Assembly: GCA_029718625.1 (NCBI GenBank)
Contig: CM056379.1
Span: 61,655,626-61,719,625 of the forward strand
Direction: 5' to 3'
DNA: 64,000 nucleotides
Source of the DNA: Synaphobranchus kaupii
Lineage: Eukaryota > Chordata > Actinopteri > Anguilliformes > Synaphobranchidae
The notes under the pieces were generated by a model. The model was not told the origin of the DNA. It saw only the letters and a list, made by a program, of their open reading frames with translations, and ran no database searches. Positions 1 through 10,531 of this stretch are shown in pieces (position 1 is the first letter of the stretch; every line of letters starts with the position of its first letter). The translations under genes were made by a program, and so were the position numbers.

Positions 1-724
1 AACGAATGGCGGCACGGACGAGTGGGTCGAACTGGGTGATTGGTTCGAGACGCGCTAACTCGTCCTGGAGTGCCTCACTCAGACTGGCCAAGAACAGGTT
101 CGCTAGAGCCGCATCATTCCAGTTGGTCACAGCCGCGAGGGTGCAGAAGTCGATTGAATGTGCGGAAGTCGATTGAATGATCCGCCGTGGTCTTCCGGCC
201 TTGATGAAGGGCGATCAGGTGCTGGGAAGGTTCTTGGTCGCTGGATGCATGCTGGAAGACCTTACGGATCTCTTCGGCGAAGGCCGAGTACCGGGGAGGG
301 AATGAACCCCCGGACCACACAGCTGTAGCCCAGTCCAACGCTCTCCCCTTGAGTAGCCCTATCACGTAGCCGATCTGGCCGTCGTCACTGTTTTAGGTCT
401 GTGGTTGCTGCCGGAACACAAAGTCGCACTGGAGCAGGAACGCCTTGCATCTCTCCGGTTCTCCGCTGAACCTCTCCGGGGGGGGGGGGGTTGTTGTGGC
501 TCCCGGAATTGCCAGGTTCCCATGGGGTTGGTAGGTGGAGGTGCAGGCGGGTTAGCAGGTTGTTCCAAGGGGCGTGGCTGAACAGTGACGGCGAGTCTCC
601 TCATCTCAGCACACAGCTCTCGAATCTCTTGACGAAGTTCGGAGATCCCTTAAGAGTGTTGCTGAACCAAGGAGCCTTGTTGCTGGAGGGCGTGGAACAT
701 GGCAGTTGAGTCAGCAGGGTCCAT
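1..724 (-). pseudogene. Ty3/Gypsy gag fragment (Gypsy-1), runs off the left edge
   Basis: This is the N-terminal part of a retrotransposon Gag (capsid) protein. The ATG is at 724 and begins MDPADSTAMFHALQQQG, about 12 bases inside the LTR that ends at 736, which is the usual place for Sushi-type Gypsy gag. An in-frame TAA follows at 650-652 after about 24 codons. A homopolymer of at least ten G at about 479-490 shifts the frame again. The capsid part is then readable at 114-365 (LLKGRALDWATAVW, with FAEEIRKVFQHA after it), which is typical of Gypsy Gag. The copy therefore cannot make Gag. The rest of the element lies outside the window. Confidence 0.8.
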
Positions 725-735
725 GCTGGCGAAAT

Positions 736-1773
736 TGTTCTGAGAGGGATGCGTGAGGGTAGGACCCGAAATGCACGACTCAGAAGCAGTGGTTGCAGAT
801 AAAGTCCCGTGAGGGCTTTTAATGAAGGAATGTCCAATGAGCGTGGTCAAAAAACAAGCAAAGTTCATACACAAAAAATCCAGCCAAAACCAATGTACAG
901 TACCGAGGGAGAAGGCAGTCTCAGAATCGGTACACCATGCAATAGTCCAGTAACCAGAGTAGCTGTCAGCGGGGCAGAAGTACAGGCAGACGGTAGGCAG
1001 GCTCGGGGTCGAAGGCAATGCAAGAGTCAAGACCGAAGTCCGCTCCGCGGGGCAAAAGTACAAAAGACAGCAGGCAAAAACTTGTGGTACAGGCAGGCAG
1101 TGGTCAACAAAACAGAAGTCGGTAACAATGGCCAATAAACAGGCTTGGATCGTAAACAAAAAGGCAGGCTTGGATATAACGCTCAAAAAGTGCACTGACA
1201 AACAGGAGGCAACAATTTCGCAAAGACAAGACATGAACACTGAGCTTAAATGCAGGTGTAGACAGGTGCAGACACTTAGCTTGAGAGCAGCATGCGAATG
1301 GAAATCAGGTGTGGAAGGCTGACAAGGTAACAAGATAATTAGTAATCGTTAGTAATAAACCTATCCTGACCTAGCGTTAGTAAATTAGTAAATGACATGC
1401 ACAAGAACGTAAGGTAAACATGAACACATGGTTAGAGGTTTAGTATTACCCAATCCTGATCTAACGTTAGTAGATTAGTAAACTAGACACGGGAGAATTA
1501 AACAATTAGGGAAGCGTGAGCGACAGCAAGAGAGATAGAGAAAGCATGAACGCAAGGCTGCGGAAAAAACACGAAAATGTGTATGCTAACAATGAATGGG
1601 AAACGTAACAAATAATCAAACAAGAAACGTGACATGACATGAAAATGAAACGTAACAAGAATAAAACAAAACGTGGCGTGACTAGACTAAACATAATACG
1701 TGACATTTACAAGAAATCTAACTAAGACAGAAATGAAACATAAAACGTGACATGACAGGCTAGAATCATGACA
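736..1773 (-). repeat. 5' LTR of Gypsy-1
   Basis: Read on the minus strand, this 1038-bp block starts TGTCATGATTCTAGCC and ends CTCTCAGAACA, immediately before the gag start. It therefore has TG...CA ends and sits where a 5' LTR belongs. Its outer edge at 1773 abuts Tc1 sequence that resumes at about 1774-1780, so the element inserted into that Tc1 copy. The partner LTR and the second target duplication are outside the window, so the boundaries rest on the TG/CA ends and the gag position. No classical tRNA primer site is evident between LTR and ATG. Self-priming is known in Sushi/Tf1-type elements and would fit, but that is inference. Confidence 0.7.
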
Positions 1774-2044
1774 CCATAAGCTTCTCACAATATGTTGCTG
1801 GAATTTTTGGCCCATTCCTCCTGACAGAACTGGTGTAACTGAGTCAGGTTTGTAGGCCTCCTTGCTCGCACACACTTTTAAAGTTCTGCCCACACATTTT
1901 TGATTGGATTGAGGTCAGGACTTTGTGATGGCCACTCCAATACCTTGACTTTGTTGTTCTTAAACAATTTTGCCACAACTTTGGCAGTATGCTTTGGGTG
2001 ATTGTCCATTTGGAAGAGCCATTTGCGACCAAGCTTTAACGTCC
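1774..2044 (-). pseudogene. Tc1-family transposase fragment (C-terminal DDE part), left piece of a split Tc1
   Basis: On the minus strand the translation includes [18 protein letters not shown] and [20 protein letters not shown]. These are the second-Asp and Glu regions of the Tc1 DD34E transposase, the enzyme that cuts and pastes the element at TA sites. A frameshift after VWAEL breaks the remainder. The sequence resumes at 5120 with the next expected Tc1 bases, so a Gypsy element (2045-5119) sits inside this transposase. The family matches the salmonid/Sleeping Beauty-type Tc1 group as I recall it. It is inactive because it is split, frameshifted and lacks its N-terminus. Confidence 0.85.
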
Positions 2045-2742
2045 TGTAAGGGGGAGTGTAAGGTTCGGAGAACCAGGCACGACAGCCTAGGAATCTAAAA
2101 GTGTATATCGTAAGATATACACCACAAAAGCGGAAGGGAATAAACGAAAAATAGGAATGAAAACCCCCCAGCAAAAAAATGCCAAAAAAAAAAACGAGGG
2201 TGAACTCCACAATAGTAATCAAACAAACAAAGGAACCTCACACTCTCACACAAAGAGCGTTAAACCGAAGGTCAGAGAAAAACTAAAGAAAGCCCTTGTA
2301 AAAGGGTGAGAGAAACTAAATAGAAATAGAACCTGTTACCTTAAGCTCTAGGTGTGAAGGAGCTGAACAAAAAAAAAGGTAACAGAGGAGTATAAAGGAT
2401 AAAGAGAGAAAAGGAAAGAAAAAGACTAAATAAATCTTTATCCTAACTCTAACCGGACTTTCTAAGTATCTTATTTGCAACAACCAGAAACGTAGTGACC
2501 GAAATCCTATAACTTACCAACTTCGATGTCAAATATCAAAGACAATATCGGAGCACAGGAAAGCAGAAACCCTGAGCTTATATAGCCGACAGGAAACTCA
2601 ACACAGGTGCGAGGAATAGCAAAGCCAACGATAGCGATAGCAAAGCACCAGAACGGAAGACGGAAAATCCGAGAGTGCCCTGACGTCGCTAAAAGAAAGA
2701 ACGACCGTGGAAATAACCGGAAAGCTGCCAGAAACTATGACA
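2045..2742 (-). repeat. 3' LTR of Gypsy-2
   Basis: This 698-bp LTR reads, on the minus strand, TGTCATAGTTTCTGGC at the start and CTCCCCCTTACA at the end. The polypurine run AGAAGGGGGGTCC lies immediately upstream of it (2743-2755). The same LTR family recurs at 39743-40258 and 54697-55412. Confidence 0.8.
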
Positions 2743-2753
2743 GGACCCCCCTT

Positions 2754-3903
2754 CTAACGGACGACCCCAGGCGATTCCTCAGCCTTGTTTCTGTGGAAGT
2801 CCCTAATAAGTGTAGGATCCAAGATGTTCCTGGATGGAACCCAGCAGCGCTCCTCAGGGCCATAGCCTTCCCAGTCAACTAAAAACTGGTATCCTCTGCC
2901 CACACGTGTCTCGGCCAAAATGCGCCGAACGGTATACAAGAACCAGGGAGCAGGCGGTGGCCGGAGCAAGAGCACTAACCAGCACCGGATTCAACCGAGA
3001 GACGTGAAAGGTGGGATGGATGCGCATGGCGCGTGGCAACTGAAGGCGAACAGTGACCAGGTTGATCTTCCGGATGATCTTAAAGGGCCCCAGGAACCGA
3101 GGCGTGAGTTTGCGGGACTCCACTCGCAGAGGTAGGTCCCGTGTGGAAAGCCACACTCGTTGCCCCACCCAGTATAAGGGTTGATGACTCCTGTTGGCCA
3201 CCACCTTTTGTTTAGCCAAAGCGCGGAGAAGAGAAGCGCGCACTCACCTGCAGACCGCTCGACACCTATGAATGAATGAGCCGGTGGATGGTACCTCCAC
3301 ATCTCTCTCCAGCTCAGGAGACAAGGGAGGCTGATACTCTAGCTGAGCCTCAAAAGGGGAGAGCCCTGTGGAGGCGTTACGCGAGGTGTTATGAGCATAC
3401 TCTGCCTAGGCGAGATGACGACTCCAGGACGTGGGATCGGAAGCAGCTAGGCACTGAAGGGTGCTCTCCAGGGTCTGGTTGGTGCATTCCATCTGCCCAT
3501 TAGTCTCTGGATGGAAGCCGGATGACAGGCTGACCGACACTTCTAGAAGAGTACAAAAAGAGCTCCAAAACCTAGCGGCAAGTTGAGGGCTACGATCGGA
3601 CACCACGTCTAGGGGAAGGCCGTGAACTTTAAAAATGATGTCCACCATCAGCTGAGCTGTCTCTGGTGCTGATGGCAGTTTGGATAGGGCGATGAAGTGG
3701 GCCACTCTTGAAAACCTATCCACCACAACCAGGATAACAGTGTTACCCTGGGACGCCGGCAAGCCGGTGACGAAGTCAAGAGTGATGTGACTCCAGGCAC
3801 AGGTAGAAGGCATAGAGACGAGCAAGGGTAGAAGGCAAGGGTGGGAGCCACGAACCCTTGCTGTGGGCACACACCGTACATGCGGTGACAAATTCCCACA
3901 CAT
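2754..3903 (-). pseudogene. Gypsy-2 integrase and chromodomain, frameshifted
   Basis: The C-terminal chromodomain is readable at 2754-2975 ([20 protein letters not shown]), a histone-binding module that marks chromovirus Gypsy elements. Upstream, 2875-3243 carries the GPF/GPY-type module ([16 protein letters not shown]). The integrase core lies at 3406-3903, with the first catalytic Asp in [20 protein letters not shown] downstream, and the second Asp in DVVSDRSPQ. The pieces lie in different frames, so at least two frameshifts separate core and C-terminus. Integrase would insert the cDNA into host DNA in the nucleus, but this copy cannot encode one continuous protein. Confidence 0.8.
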
Positions 3904-3943
3904 CGCTCTCTAACTTGGGCCAACAAAAACGACGAGAAATGAA

Positions 3944-5075
3944 TTATTTTGTCTGGTGAATGCCAGGATGAGCCACTAATTGCGAAGCGTGACCCCACTG
4001 GAGAACGCGAGATCTCAACCGGGATGGAACAAACAGACAGTGGGGCGGACCACCACCTCGGCCCGGGTCGGAGCGCAACGCTTCCTGCACGACCACCTCA
4101 ATTTCCCACATAACTGGAGCCACAATCTGCGAAACCGGCACGATGGGCTCAGGGCATGGTTCCTTATCGGAACGTTCGAAAATGCGTGACAACGCATCTG
4201 GTTTAATATTCTTCGACCCGGGACGGTAGGTAAGAATAAACCAAAACTGGGGGAAGAATAAAACCCATCGGGCTTGCCGGGAATTGCGCGTCTTGGCCTG
4301 TTGGATGTACTCCAAGTTTCTATGGTCTGTCCAGACCGTGAAAGGATGCTCGGCTCCTTCCAGCTAATGATGCCACTCTTCCAATGCCAATGTGACCGCC
4401 AACAGCTCCCGGTCCCCGACATCGTAATTTCTCTCTGCTGATATTAGGGCACGAGAAAAATACGCGCATGGGTGCAGTTTGTGGTCCAACGGAGAATGTT
4501 GAGATAAAATGGCTCGTACTCCCAGCTCTGATGCATCCACTTCTACCACAAAGGGGAGGGAGGGATTGGGTGTTCTCAGGATGGGTTTGGAGCGAAATCT
4601 CTTTTTTAGCTCCGCGAAAGCTGCCTCAGCCCTAGAGTTCCATTGGAACCGAGCAGGTGATGTTTTCTTAGTGAGAGCTGTGATAGGGGCAGCTGCAGTG
4701 CTAAAATTGCAGATAAACCGCCGATAAAAATTATGATTTCTCCAAGATCTCCCGAAGAACATCATTCACTAGCGCCTGAAAGACAGAGGAGGTGCCAGTG
4801 AGGCCGAACGGCATCACCCGGTACTCGTAGTGTCCGTGGTGTGTGTTAAATGCAGTCTTCCACTCATCGCCCTCACGCATGCGCACAAGATTGTTGGCAT
4901 TGCAAAGGTCCAGTTTAGAAAACAATGATCCGGGTCGTCCATTAGAAGGGGGGTCCCGTAAGATATACACTTTTAGATTCCCAGGCAAAACCCTGAGCTT
5001 ATATAGCCGACAGGAAACCGCCGACAACAAAGCACCGGAACGAAAGACGGAAAATCCGATAGAGTGCCCTGACAT
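3944..5075 (-). pseudogene. Gypsy-2 reverse transcriptase remnant and RNase H
   Basis: The RT remnant at 4731-5075 shows [20 protein letters not shown] and YRVMPFGLT but then jumps directly to [16 protein letters not shown] at about 4730. The YxDD active-site block is therefore missing. RNase H-like sequence follows at 3944-4765 ([50 protein letters not shown]), interrupted by a stop after EEWHH. The RT is dead by deletion. The upstream junction at about 4925-4951 is unusual because PPT-flank sequence appears there in inverted orientation. Confidence 0.8.
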
Positions 5076-5119
5076 CGCTAAAGGAAAGAACGACCATAGA
5101 GGCTGCCAGAAACCATGAC
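4952..5119 (-). repeat. partial LTR at the 5' end of Gypsy-2
   Basis: On the minus strand this starts TGTCATGGTTTCTGGCAG and follows the family LTR for its first part (TATATAAG box at about 4998-5005). It then jumps to a distal LTR piece (GTGTATATCTTACG) before ending. Most of the LTR body and all leader sequence are gone. Confidence 0.65.
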
Positions 5120-5405
5120 ACTTCCTGATGTTGCTTCAATATATCCACATAATTTTCCTTCCTCATAATGCCATCTATTTTATCTATTTTTATGGCATGC
5201 AAAGGATATGCAACCAAATATTAAAAATTTAAAGGCACAGTCGACTTAGTGTATGTAAACTTCTGACCCACTGGAATTGTGATATAGTGAATAAAAAGTG
5301 AAATAATCTGTCTGTAAACAATTGTTGGAAAAATTACTTGTGTCATGCACAAAGTAGATGTTCTAACTGACTTGCCAACACTAGTTTGCAAACATGAAAT
5401 CTGTG
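5120..5405. mobile_element. right piece of the split Tc1 plus Sleeping Beauty-type IR/DR fragment
   Basis: 5120-5185 continues the Tc1 sequence interrupted at 2044. After a short foreign segment (about 5190-5232, resembling the fold-back element described at 15056), 5237-5405 matches a Tc1 inverted-repeat/direct-repeat terminus. It has an inner repeat AGTGTATGTAAACTTCTGAC followed by the spacer with TAAACAATTGTTGG. The outermost repeat is missing. No coding capacity remains. Confidence 0.7.
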
Positions 5406-5434
5406 GAACTATTAAAAATGATTACGTTATTTTA

Positions 5435-5658
5435 TATATAAATGCAGGGGTGCCAATAATTGTGGCACACATGGTTTTGTTAAAAATAATTCATTCTTGA
5501 TGAGGGATTTTTTTTCTCATAATAAATTTACTTCAATTAAAGGTTGGATTTTTCTCATTTTTTCAGTGCGACATTAAGCTAATTCAGCAAACGGTGAATT
5601 TTCTATAACCCTTTTTACTCGTCTTTACCAGGGGTGGCAAAAATAGTGGAGGGCACTG
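5435..5658. mobile_element. Tc1-like terminal IR/DR (second Tc1 family)
   Basis: Two direct repeats, AGGGGTGCCAATAATTGTGG near 5440 and a related copy near 5630 (AGGGGTGGCAAAAATAGTGG), lie about 190 bp apart. The block ends GAGGGCACTG before a TA at 5659-5660. This is the organisation of a Tc1 IR/DR end, where transposase binds two sites per terminus. The remainder of the element is absent. Confidence 0.65.
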
Positions 5659-5906
5659 TATGTGAACATGCACACGTGCACACACAAAATAAGACCCAGA
5701 TGACATAATTTGTTAAAGACCAGTGCCCATCTGGTTGTCAAGGACATGATGCAGTGAGAACTGTTGACAGATAGACGCCTTGAGAAAGCATTATCACTTT
5801 GCATTAGCACCTTTTTTTTCATCCAGTCAATGGGAATCCAGGCTAATGGGAAGCAGGATGTTTCAATGTGGCTGTCTCAGAGCAGCTGGGTGGATGCTGC
5901 CTCTAT

Positions 5907-6885
5907 GCTGCTTCAGTGTGTTAGATAGAGTCAGGAAGACATGAGGTCCACACTGCTTCAGTGTTAGATAGAGTCAGGAAGACATGAGGTCCACACTTCT
6001 TCAGTGTTAGATAGAGTCAGGAAGACATGAGATCCACACTGCTTCAGTGTTAGATAGAGTCAGGAAGACATGAGGTCCACACTGCTTCAGTGTTAGATAG
6101 AGTCAGGAAGACATGAGGTCCACACTGCTTCAGTGTTAGATAGAGTCAGGAAGACATGAGGTCCACACTGCTTCAGTGTTAGATAGAGTCAGGAAGACAT
6201 GAGGTCCACACTGCTTCAGTGTTAGATACAGACAGGAAGACATGAGCTCTACACTGCTTCAGTGTTAGATAGAGTCAGGAAGACATGAGGTCCACACTGC
6301 TTCAGTGTTAGATAGAGTCAGGAAGACATGAGGTCCACACTTCTTCAGTGTTAGATAGAGTCAGGAAGACATGAGATCCACACTGCTTCAGTGTTAGATA
6401 GAGTCAGGAAGACATGAGGTCCACACTGCTTCAGTGTTAGATAGAGTCAGGAAGACATGAGGTCCACACTGCTTCAGTGTTAGATAGAGTCAGGAAGACA
6501 TGAGGTCCACACTGCTTCAGTGTTAGATAGAGTCAGGAAGACATGAGGTCCACACTGCTTCAGTGTTAGATACAGACAGGAAGACATGAGCTCTACACTG
6601 CTTCAGTGTTAGATAGAGTCAGGAAGACATGAGGTCCACACTGCTTCAGTGTTAGATAGAGTCAGGAAGACATGAGGTCCACACTGCTTCAGTGTTAGAT
6701 ACAGTCAGGAAGACATGAGGTCCACACTGCTTCAGTGTTAGATACAGTCAGGAAGACATGAGGTCCACACTGCTTCAGTGTTAGAGTCGGGAAGACATCA
6801 GCTCCACACTGCTTCAGTGTTAGATAGAGTCAGGAAGACATGAGGTCCACACTTCTTCAGTGTTAGATACAGTGAGGAAGACATG
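5907..6885. repeat. 43-bp minisatellite, about 23 units, with 8-unit higher-order period
   Basis: A tandem array with unit CACTGCTTCAGTGTTAGATA followed by a further 23 bases ending GGTCCA. Successive CAGGAAG motifs fall 43 bases apart (for example 6061 and 6104). Diagnostic variants recur exactly 344 bases apart (TTCTTCAG at 5997 and 6341; GATACAGACAGG after GTTAGA at 6221 and 6565), that is eight units. No open reading frame persists through the array. Confidence 0.95.
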
Positions 6886-7010
6886 TGATGAAATTAGTGA
6901 TTCTGAGGACGGGTGAGTTAAGAAAATGGAGCGCTCGGCCGTTTGGCTAGTGAGACCAGTCGATATAACATTCATAAAGCGGATAGTTCCAGGATGCAGA
7001 TTGGTCAATA

Positions 7011-8459
7011 CAGCGTTCCAGCCGTGTTAAAATACACAATATAAAAAAAGCTATCACACGACACATCTGTTCAACTTCATGTGTAACGTTACCACTGCAC
7101 ACCCTTAGATTAAACTATTAACACATTATTGGACAGACAACCATTAATGTTCGGTAAGCAGCTACATGAGAAAACCGTGAATAATGAATACCGTGCAACA
7201 AACCAAGACAATAATATGGACAGTTCTAACATTATTTTAAATCACAAAACGGTTAACGCAGCTGTCCGCGAATGATATAAAAACGTAGCCTACTTCGTTT
7301 GTGCCCAAAAAAATCCACTGCTTTGCACATTTACCACTTATCTAAAATGACAACACATGATAATATAATGTGAATCTGTTGATAACCTACCCTGTACAAT
7401 AGTGAGTTAACTAGCCCGTGCGCTACGTTCTAATGCACTGCTAGCTACATCAGAAATGACGTAAAAAGTCACATTAATTCCGATCTGACTGTTCAGACTG
7501 TGGTCGCTTTGACACAATCGGTTATGTATCGGAATCTAATACCACATTCAAAAGTGGCCAAAATGAGAATTGGAAATGTCAGATTCAATGTGATTTTCGC
7601 TGTTCACACTTCCATAAAAAATCTGATCTGTGTCACATTTGAGTGAGGAGAGAGTGTATTGAGTTCAGTGGGGCTGTCAGTTCACCAAGACACACCCTTT
7701 CACTTCTTGACTGTATGAATATTCATAATATGACTACGTGGCATCATCGTCATATGACCACACCTACTCACAAGTTCCAGTTCAAATTGAAGCGGTAAAA
7801 AAGGCCTTAGAAAAGGCTCTGCAGTATCTCTTTAATAAATTAAATCACAAAAAGAGGTCCTGTTGATTTGGCATCCCTGGCTTTGTTGATGACTTTAGGA
7901 AAAACAGTTATCATAAGATGGGAACCCTCTCAAGCAGTTAAGACCTAAGGTGAATGTAGTTCAAGAGCACTGAAGCCTTAACTGATAATGCTCATAGCAT
8001 AGCGTCTCCAACTGCATCTGGCAGCCCCCCAACTTACTGTATTATTAGATGGAAGCACTGCAGCTGTAGGTGCAATGTGACAGCTATGGCCTGTGTTTGA
8101 GGAAGCGCAGATTATGATTAGGCTGTCATCTCTGCCTTGCGTTCGGTCTACAGTGGAGACTCAAAGGAAAAAACTGTCCTCACCTAATCCAGGGAAACAG
8201 GGCGGAGTTTGACATCTTATGTGTGTGCATCTGATTAAGAGTTGGCCCACAAGCTGCAGGATTTGAAATAGATGGTAGGGAAGGTTCTGTTTCTAAGCAG
8301 ATTGGAGTAGCATAGGCAGCCAATGAGAGACTTGCGCGGCATGAGACGGTGGGTGGGCAGGAACAGTGGCGGTGGTATTTCTGCCCTGTCACATCGTGTT
8401 AGAGAGGAGCTGAACACTGACTGCTGCTGAGCACAACGTACCAGACAGCTCCACGATAC

Positions 8460-8460
<1 letters not shown>
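7011..8460. other. non-coding stretch
   Basis: No supportable coding sequence was seen. A segment at about 7480-7650 (GATTCAATGTGATTTTCGCT and neighbours) resembles a short dispersed fish repeat seen near hAT-like MITEs, but the termini are not clear. Confidence 0.4.
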
Positions 8461-8490
<30 letters not shown>

Positions 8491-8510
8491 TGCACACACA
8501 CTTTATATGC
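8461..8510. repeat. (CA)n microsatellite
   Basis: Alternating CA run with a few interruptions. Confidence 0.9.
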
Positions 8511-8544
8511 TCAGACACACACTTACACACAAAAACAGTCTCTC

Positions 8545-8676
8545 TCAATTCAATTCAATATGCTTTATTGGCATGACAAAATTGTACAATTGGCAAAGCT
8601 TGTTAGATGAGAAAAAGGATGAAACATGAAAAGGTAAGGTAACAATAATACTAATAAATCTGGATAATATAAACAG
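8545..8676 (-). mobile_element. 3' end of a LINE-like repeat (piece 1 of 3)
   Basis: On the minus strand the sequence ends GTCATGCCAATAAAGC followed by TTGAATTGAATTG. This looks like the 3' tail of a non-LTR element with an AATAAA signal and a short tandem tail. The repeat continues at 9230-9783 and 14825-15055, with an LTR insertion at each break. I recognise the whole as a dispersed fish repeat from memory but cannot name the family with confidence. Confidence 0.5.
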
Positions 8677-9229
8677 TGTTGCGGTCACGTTTTGTCTAGG
8701 GATAGAAAGTCGCTTACAATAGGAGGCGGCTGGCCTAGAATGGTGAAACTGGGAGGAAAACTGGGACTTACCTCCTCCAGGTCGCTTCACCGGTTCCCGG
8801 GGCTAGCCCAAGCCGTCGCTCCGCCGGCGAAGAGCTCCGCATCCGTTCATTTTCGAGTTTAGTTTGTTTAATCTAGTTTCTCTTTTTAAGCATAGCAGTA
8901 TAGTGATCTGAGAATTAATACAACAGCCTGGTCAGGAAACAAAGGGGGTTGTCAATCTTCACGCCGGCAGGCCAAGCACAGGTACATTCACCCCTCTCCT
9001 TGCTGCCCACCATCTTTGCCCTTTTAACAAGAAACGCCCTCCCCCCAATCACCAACCGGCGCCCAATCAGGATATAAGGCATCATCCCAGTTTCCTGAAC
9101 CAGCCACCATTCCCAGTGCACAGCCGCCATGCCACTAAATGAGTGTTATTAATATATATTGATAACTATCGAAACTAGGAGGCATTCGTTTTTATTATTA
9201 TGCCCCGCTCCCTAACACGGGGCATAACA
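8677..9229. mobile_element. probable solo LTR, 553 bp, TSD ACAG
   Basis: The block starts TGTTGCGGTCACG and ends GGGGCATAACA. It is flanked by ACAG at 8673-8676 and 9230-9233. It lacks coding sequence and interrupts the LINE-like repeat. The TG/CA ends and the 4-bp duplication fit an LTR of Gypsy or retrovirus-like type. The family and orientation are undetermined. Confidence 0.6.
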
Positions 9230-9783
9230 ACAGTAACACATTAACAGGTGTGTGTGTGTATGTGTGTGTGCTGCGCGTGTGTGTATACATGTATTTATGT
9301 GTGTGTGTTCATATTATGTGCATGTCAGTAAATGGTTGTGTTGTGGTTGTGTTCAATCACTCACTGTCCCTCAGAGTGTGGCAGGCAGACATAAACTGTG
9401 CCCCAAGTGTAGAGCACTCCTCTCTCCCCCAGTAGTAATTTTTCTTGGTCAGGGAGGCAATTCAAAAATTGGCAGAGCCATTTGAATTTAGGGAAGTATT
9501 TTTCTGTGATGTCTTTATATTATTCACATTTGGTTGTGAAGTGCAGCTCTATCTGGACCTCCCACAGGAGCAACCTTTCCTCAATAGGTAATCACTTTTG
9601 GTGGCAACCTTTCTCAATGGCAAGGCTGTGCTCACAGAGTCAGTACTTTGTCAAGGTGGTTCTCAATTTTTTTTTATCAGTCTGTACTGTCTTTTTAGGG
9701 CCAGATAGCACTGCATTTTTCTTTATGTTTGTGTGTCCCAATAGGTGATGTAATTTTGCTTTTGGTAGGTTATAATTTGGTTG
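9230..9783 (-). mobile_element. LINE-like repeat (piece 2 of 3), with (TG)n
   Basis: This continues the repeat of 8545-8676 beyond the solo LTR. It contains a (TG)n run at 9248-9312 and then non-coding 3'UTR-like sequence. It is interrupted at 9783 by Gypsy-3. Small ORFs here follow the TG run and are not real. Confidence 0.5.
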
Positions 9784-10516
9784 TGTTAAGGATCCGGGTA
9801 GGGACTGGACTCAAATGCACGACTCAGAGACAGAATACAATAATGCTCGCGGGGAGAGTTTATTACTTCGCCCAAAACTCCGGAAGTATAGGGAGAACAG
9901 GGAGAGGGACTAGATCCTGGGTTGGCGAGAACAGGGGCAGAGCGGGAGCGGGGAGCAGGCAAAGGGGCTGGACAGTGGCTGAATCCTTGGTTGGCGTAGC
10001 AGAGGGAGAGCGGGATGTGGCAGACAGGGATGCGTGGCATAGAACAGGGAGGAGGCTGCAGGCTGGCGGGTAAGCAGAACAACAGACAAAGCGTTAATTT
10101 TAGCAAGACAAAACGAGACTGTGAAGCGTTAGTTTAGCAAAACAAAGCAAGACTATGACTTCCAAAACTAGACAAGACCAGAGTTACAACGAACAAGACT
10201 TAACAAACTGGCACCAGACAAAGAACAACGGGAGAATATATAGTGAAGTGAATGAGCTAATGAGTGATTGCAGCGTGAGAATGTATGCGAAAGTGATTAA
10301 GCAGAGACAATGAGGAATGCAAATGAGGAAAGGAATGTGATAGGCAGAGCAATAGCGAGGGTGAATTAGGCGAAACAAGCAGGGAAACCACACCCAGCCT
10401 GCACAACAAGGAAGAAAGACAGGGAAATGTAAAAACAAGACAAGAAACGTGAGGAAAAGGGGAACACACGGAGCACAAACAGGGATGGGGACTGGGAGGG
10501 AACGGAGAGTGTAACA
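9784..10516 (-). repeat. 3' LTR of Gypsy-3 (733 bp)
   Basis: On the minus strand it starts TGTTACACTCTCCG and ends GGATCCTTAACA. It matches 14131-14824 along its length with small insertions (for example about 15 bases near 10015). Confidence 0.9.
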
Positions 10517-10531
10517 GTACCCCCCCCCTCA
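10517..10531 (-). other. polypurine tract of Gypsy-3
   Basis: The minus strand reads GAGGGGGGGGTACTG directly before the 3' LTR. This is the position and composition of the plus-strand primer site of LTR elements. Confidence 0.75.

Larger units (their letters stand above)
2045..5119 (-). mobile_element. Gypsy-2: rearranged Ty3/Gypsy chromovirus inserted in Tc1
   Basis: This is a minus-strand LTR retrotransposon bounded by an LTR (2045-2742) and an LTR fragment (4952-5119). It is flanked by CGTCC (2040-2044) and CTTCC (5120-5124). These are a 5-bp target duplication with one substitution, and the Tc1 sequence is colinear across it. The order on the minus strand is partial LTR, RT, RNase H, integrase, chromodomain, polypurine tract, LTR. 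Gag, protease and the RT catalytic YxDD segment are deleted. It is therefore a non-autonomous deletion derivative whose outer ends still define one insertion. A related + strand copy lies at 38612-40258 and a solo LTR at 54697-55412. Confidence 0.8.

Noticed and set aside
650..1333. 227-residue minus-strand frame through the Gypsy-1 LTR
   Set aside because: Most of it is LTR; only the last residues, from the gag ATG, are real coding sequence.
5907..6885. Possible CRISPR array
   Set aside because: Units are contiguous 43-bp copies with no unique spacers, and the DNA is vertebrate.
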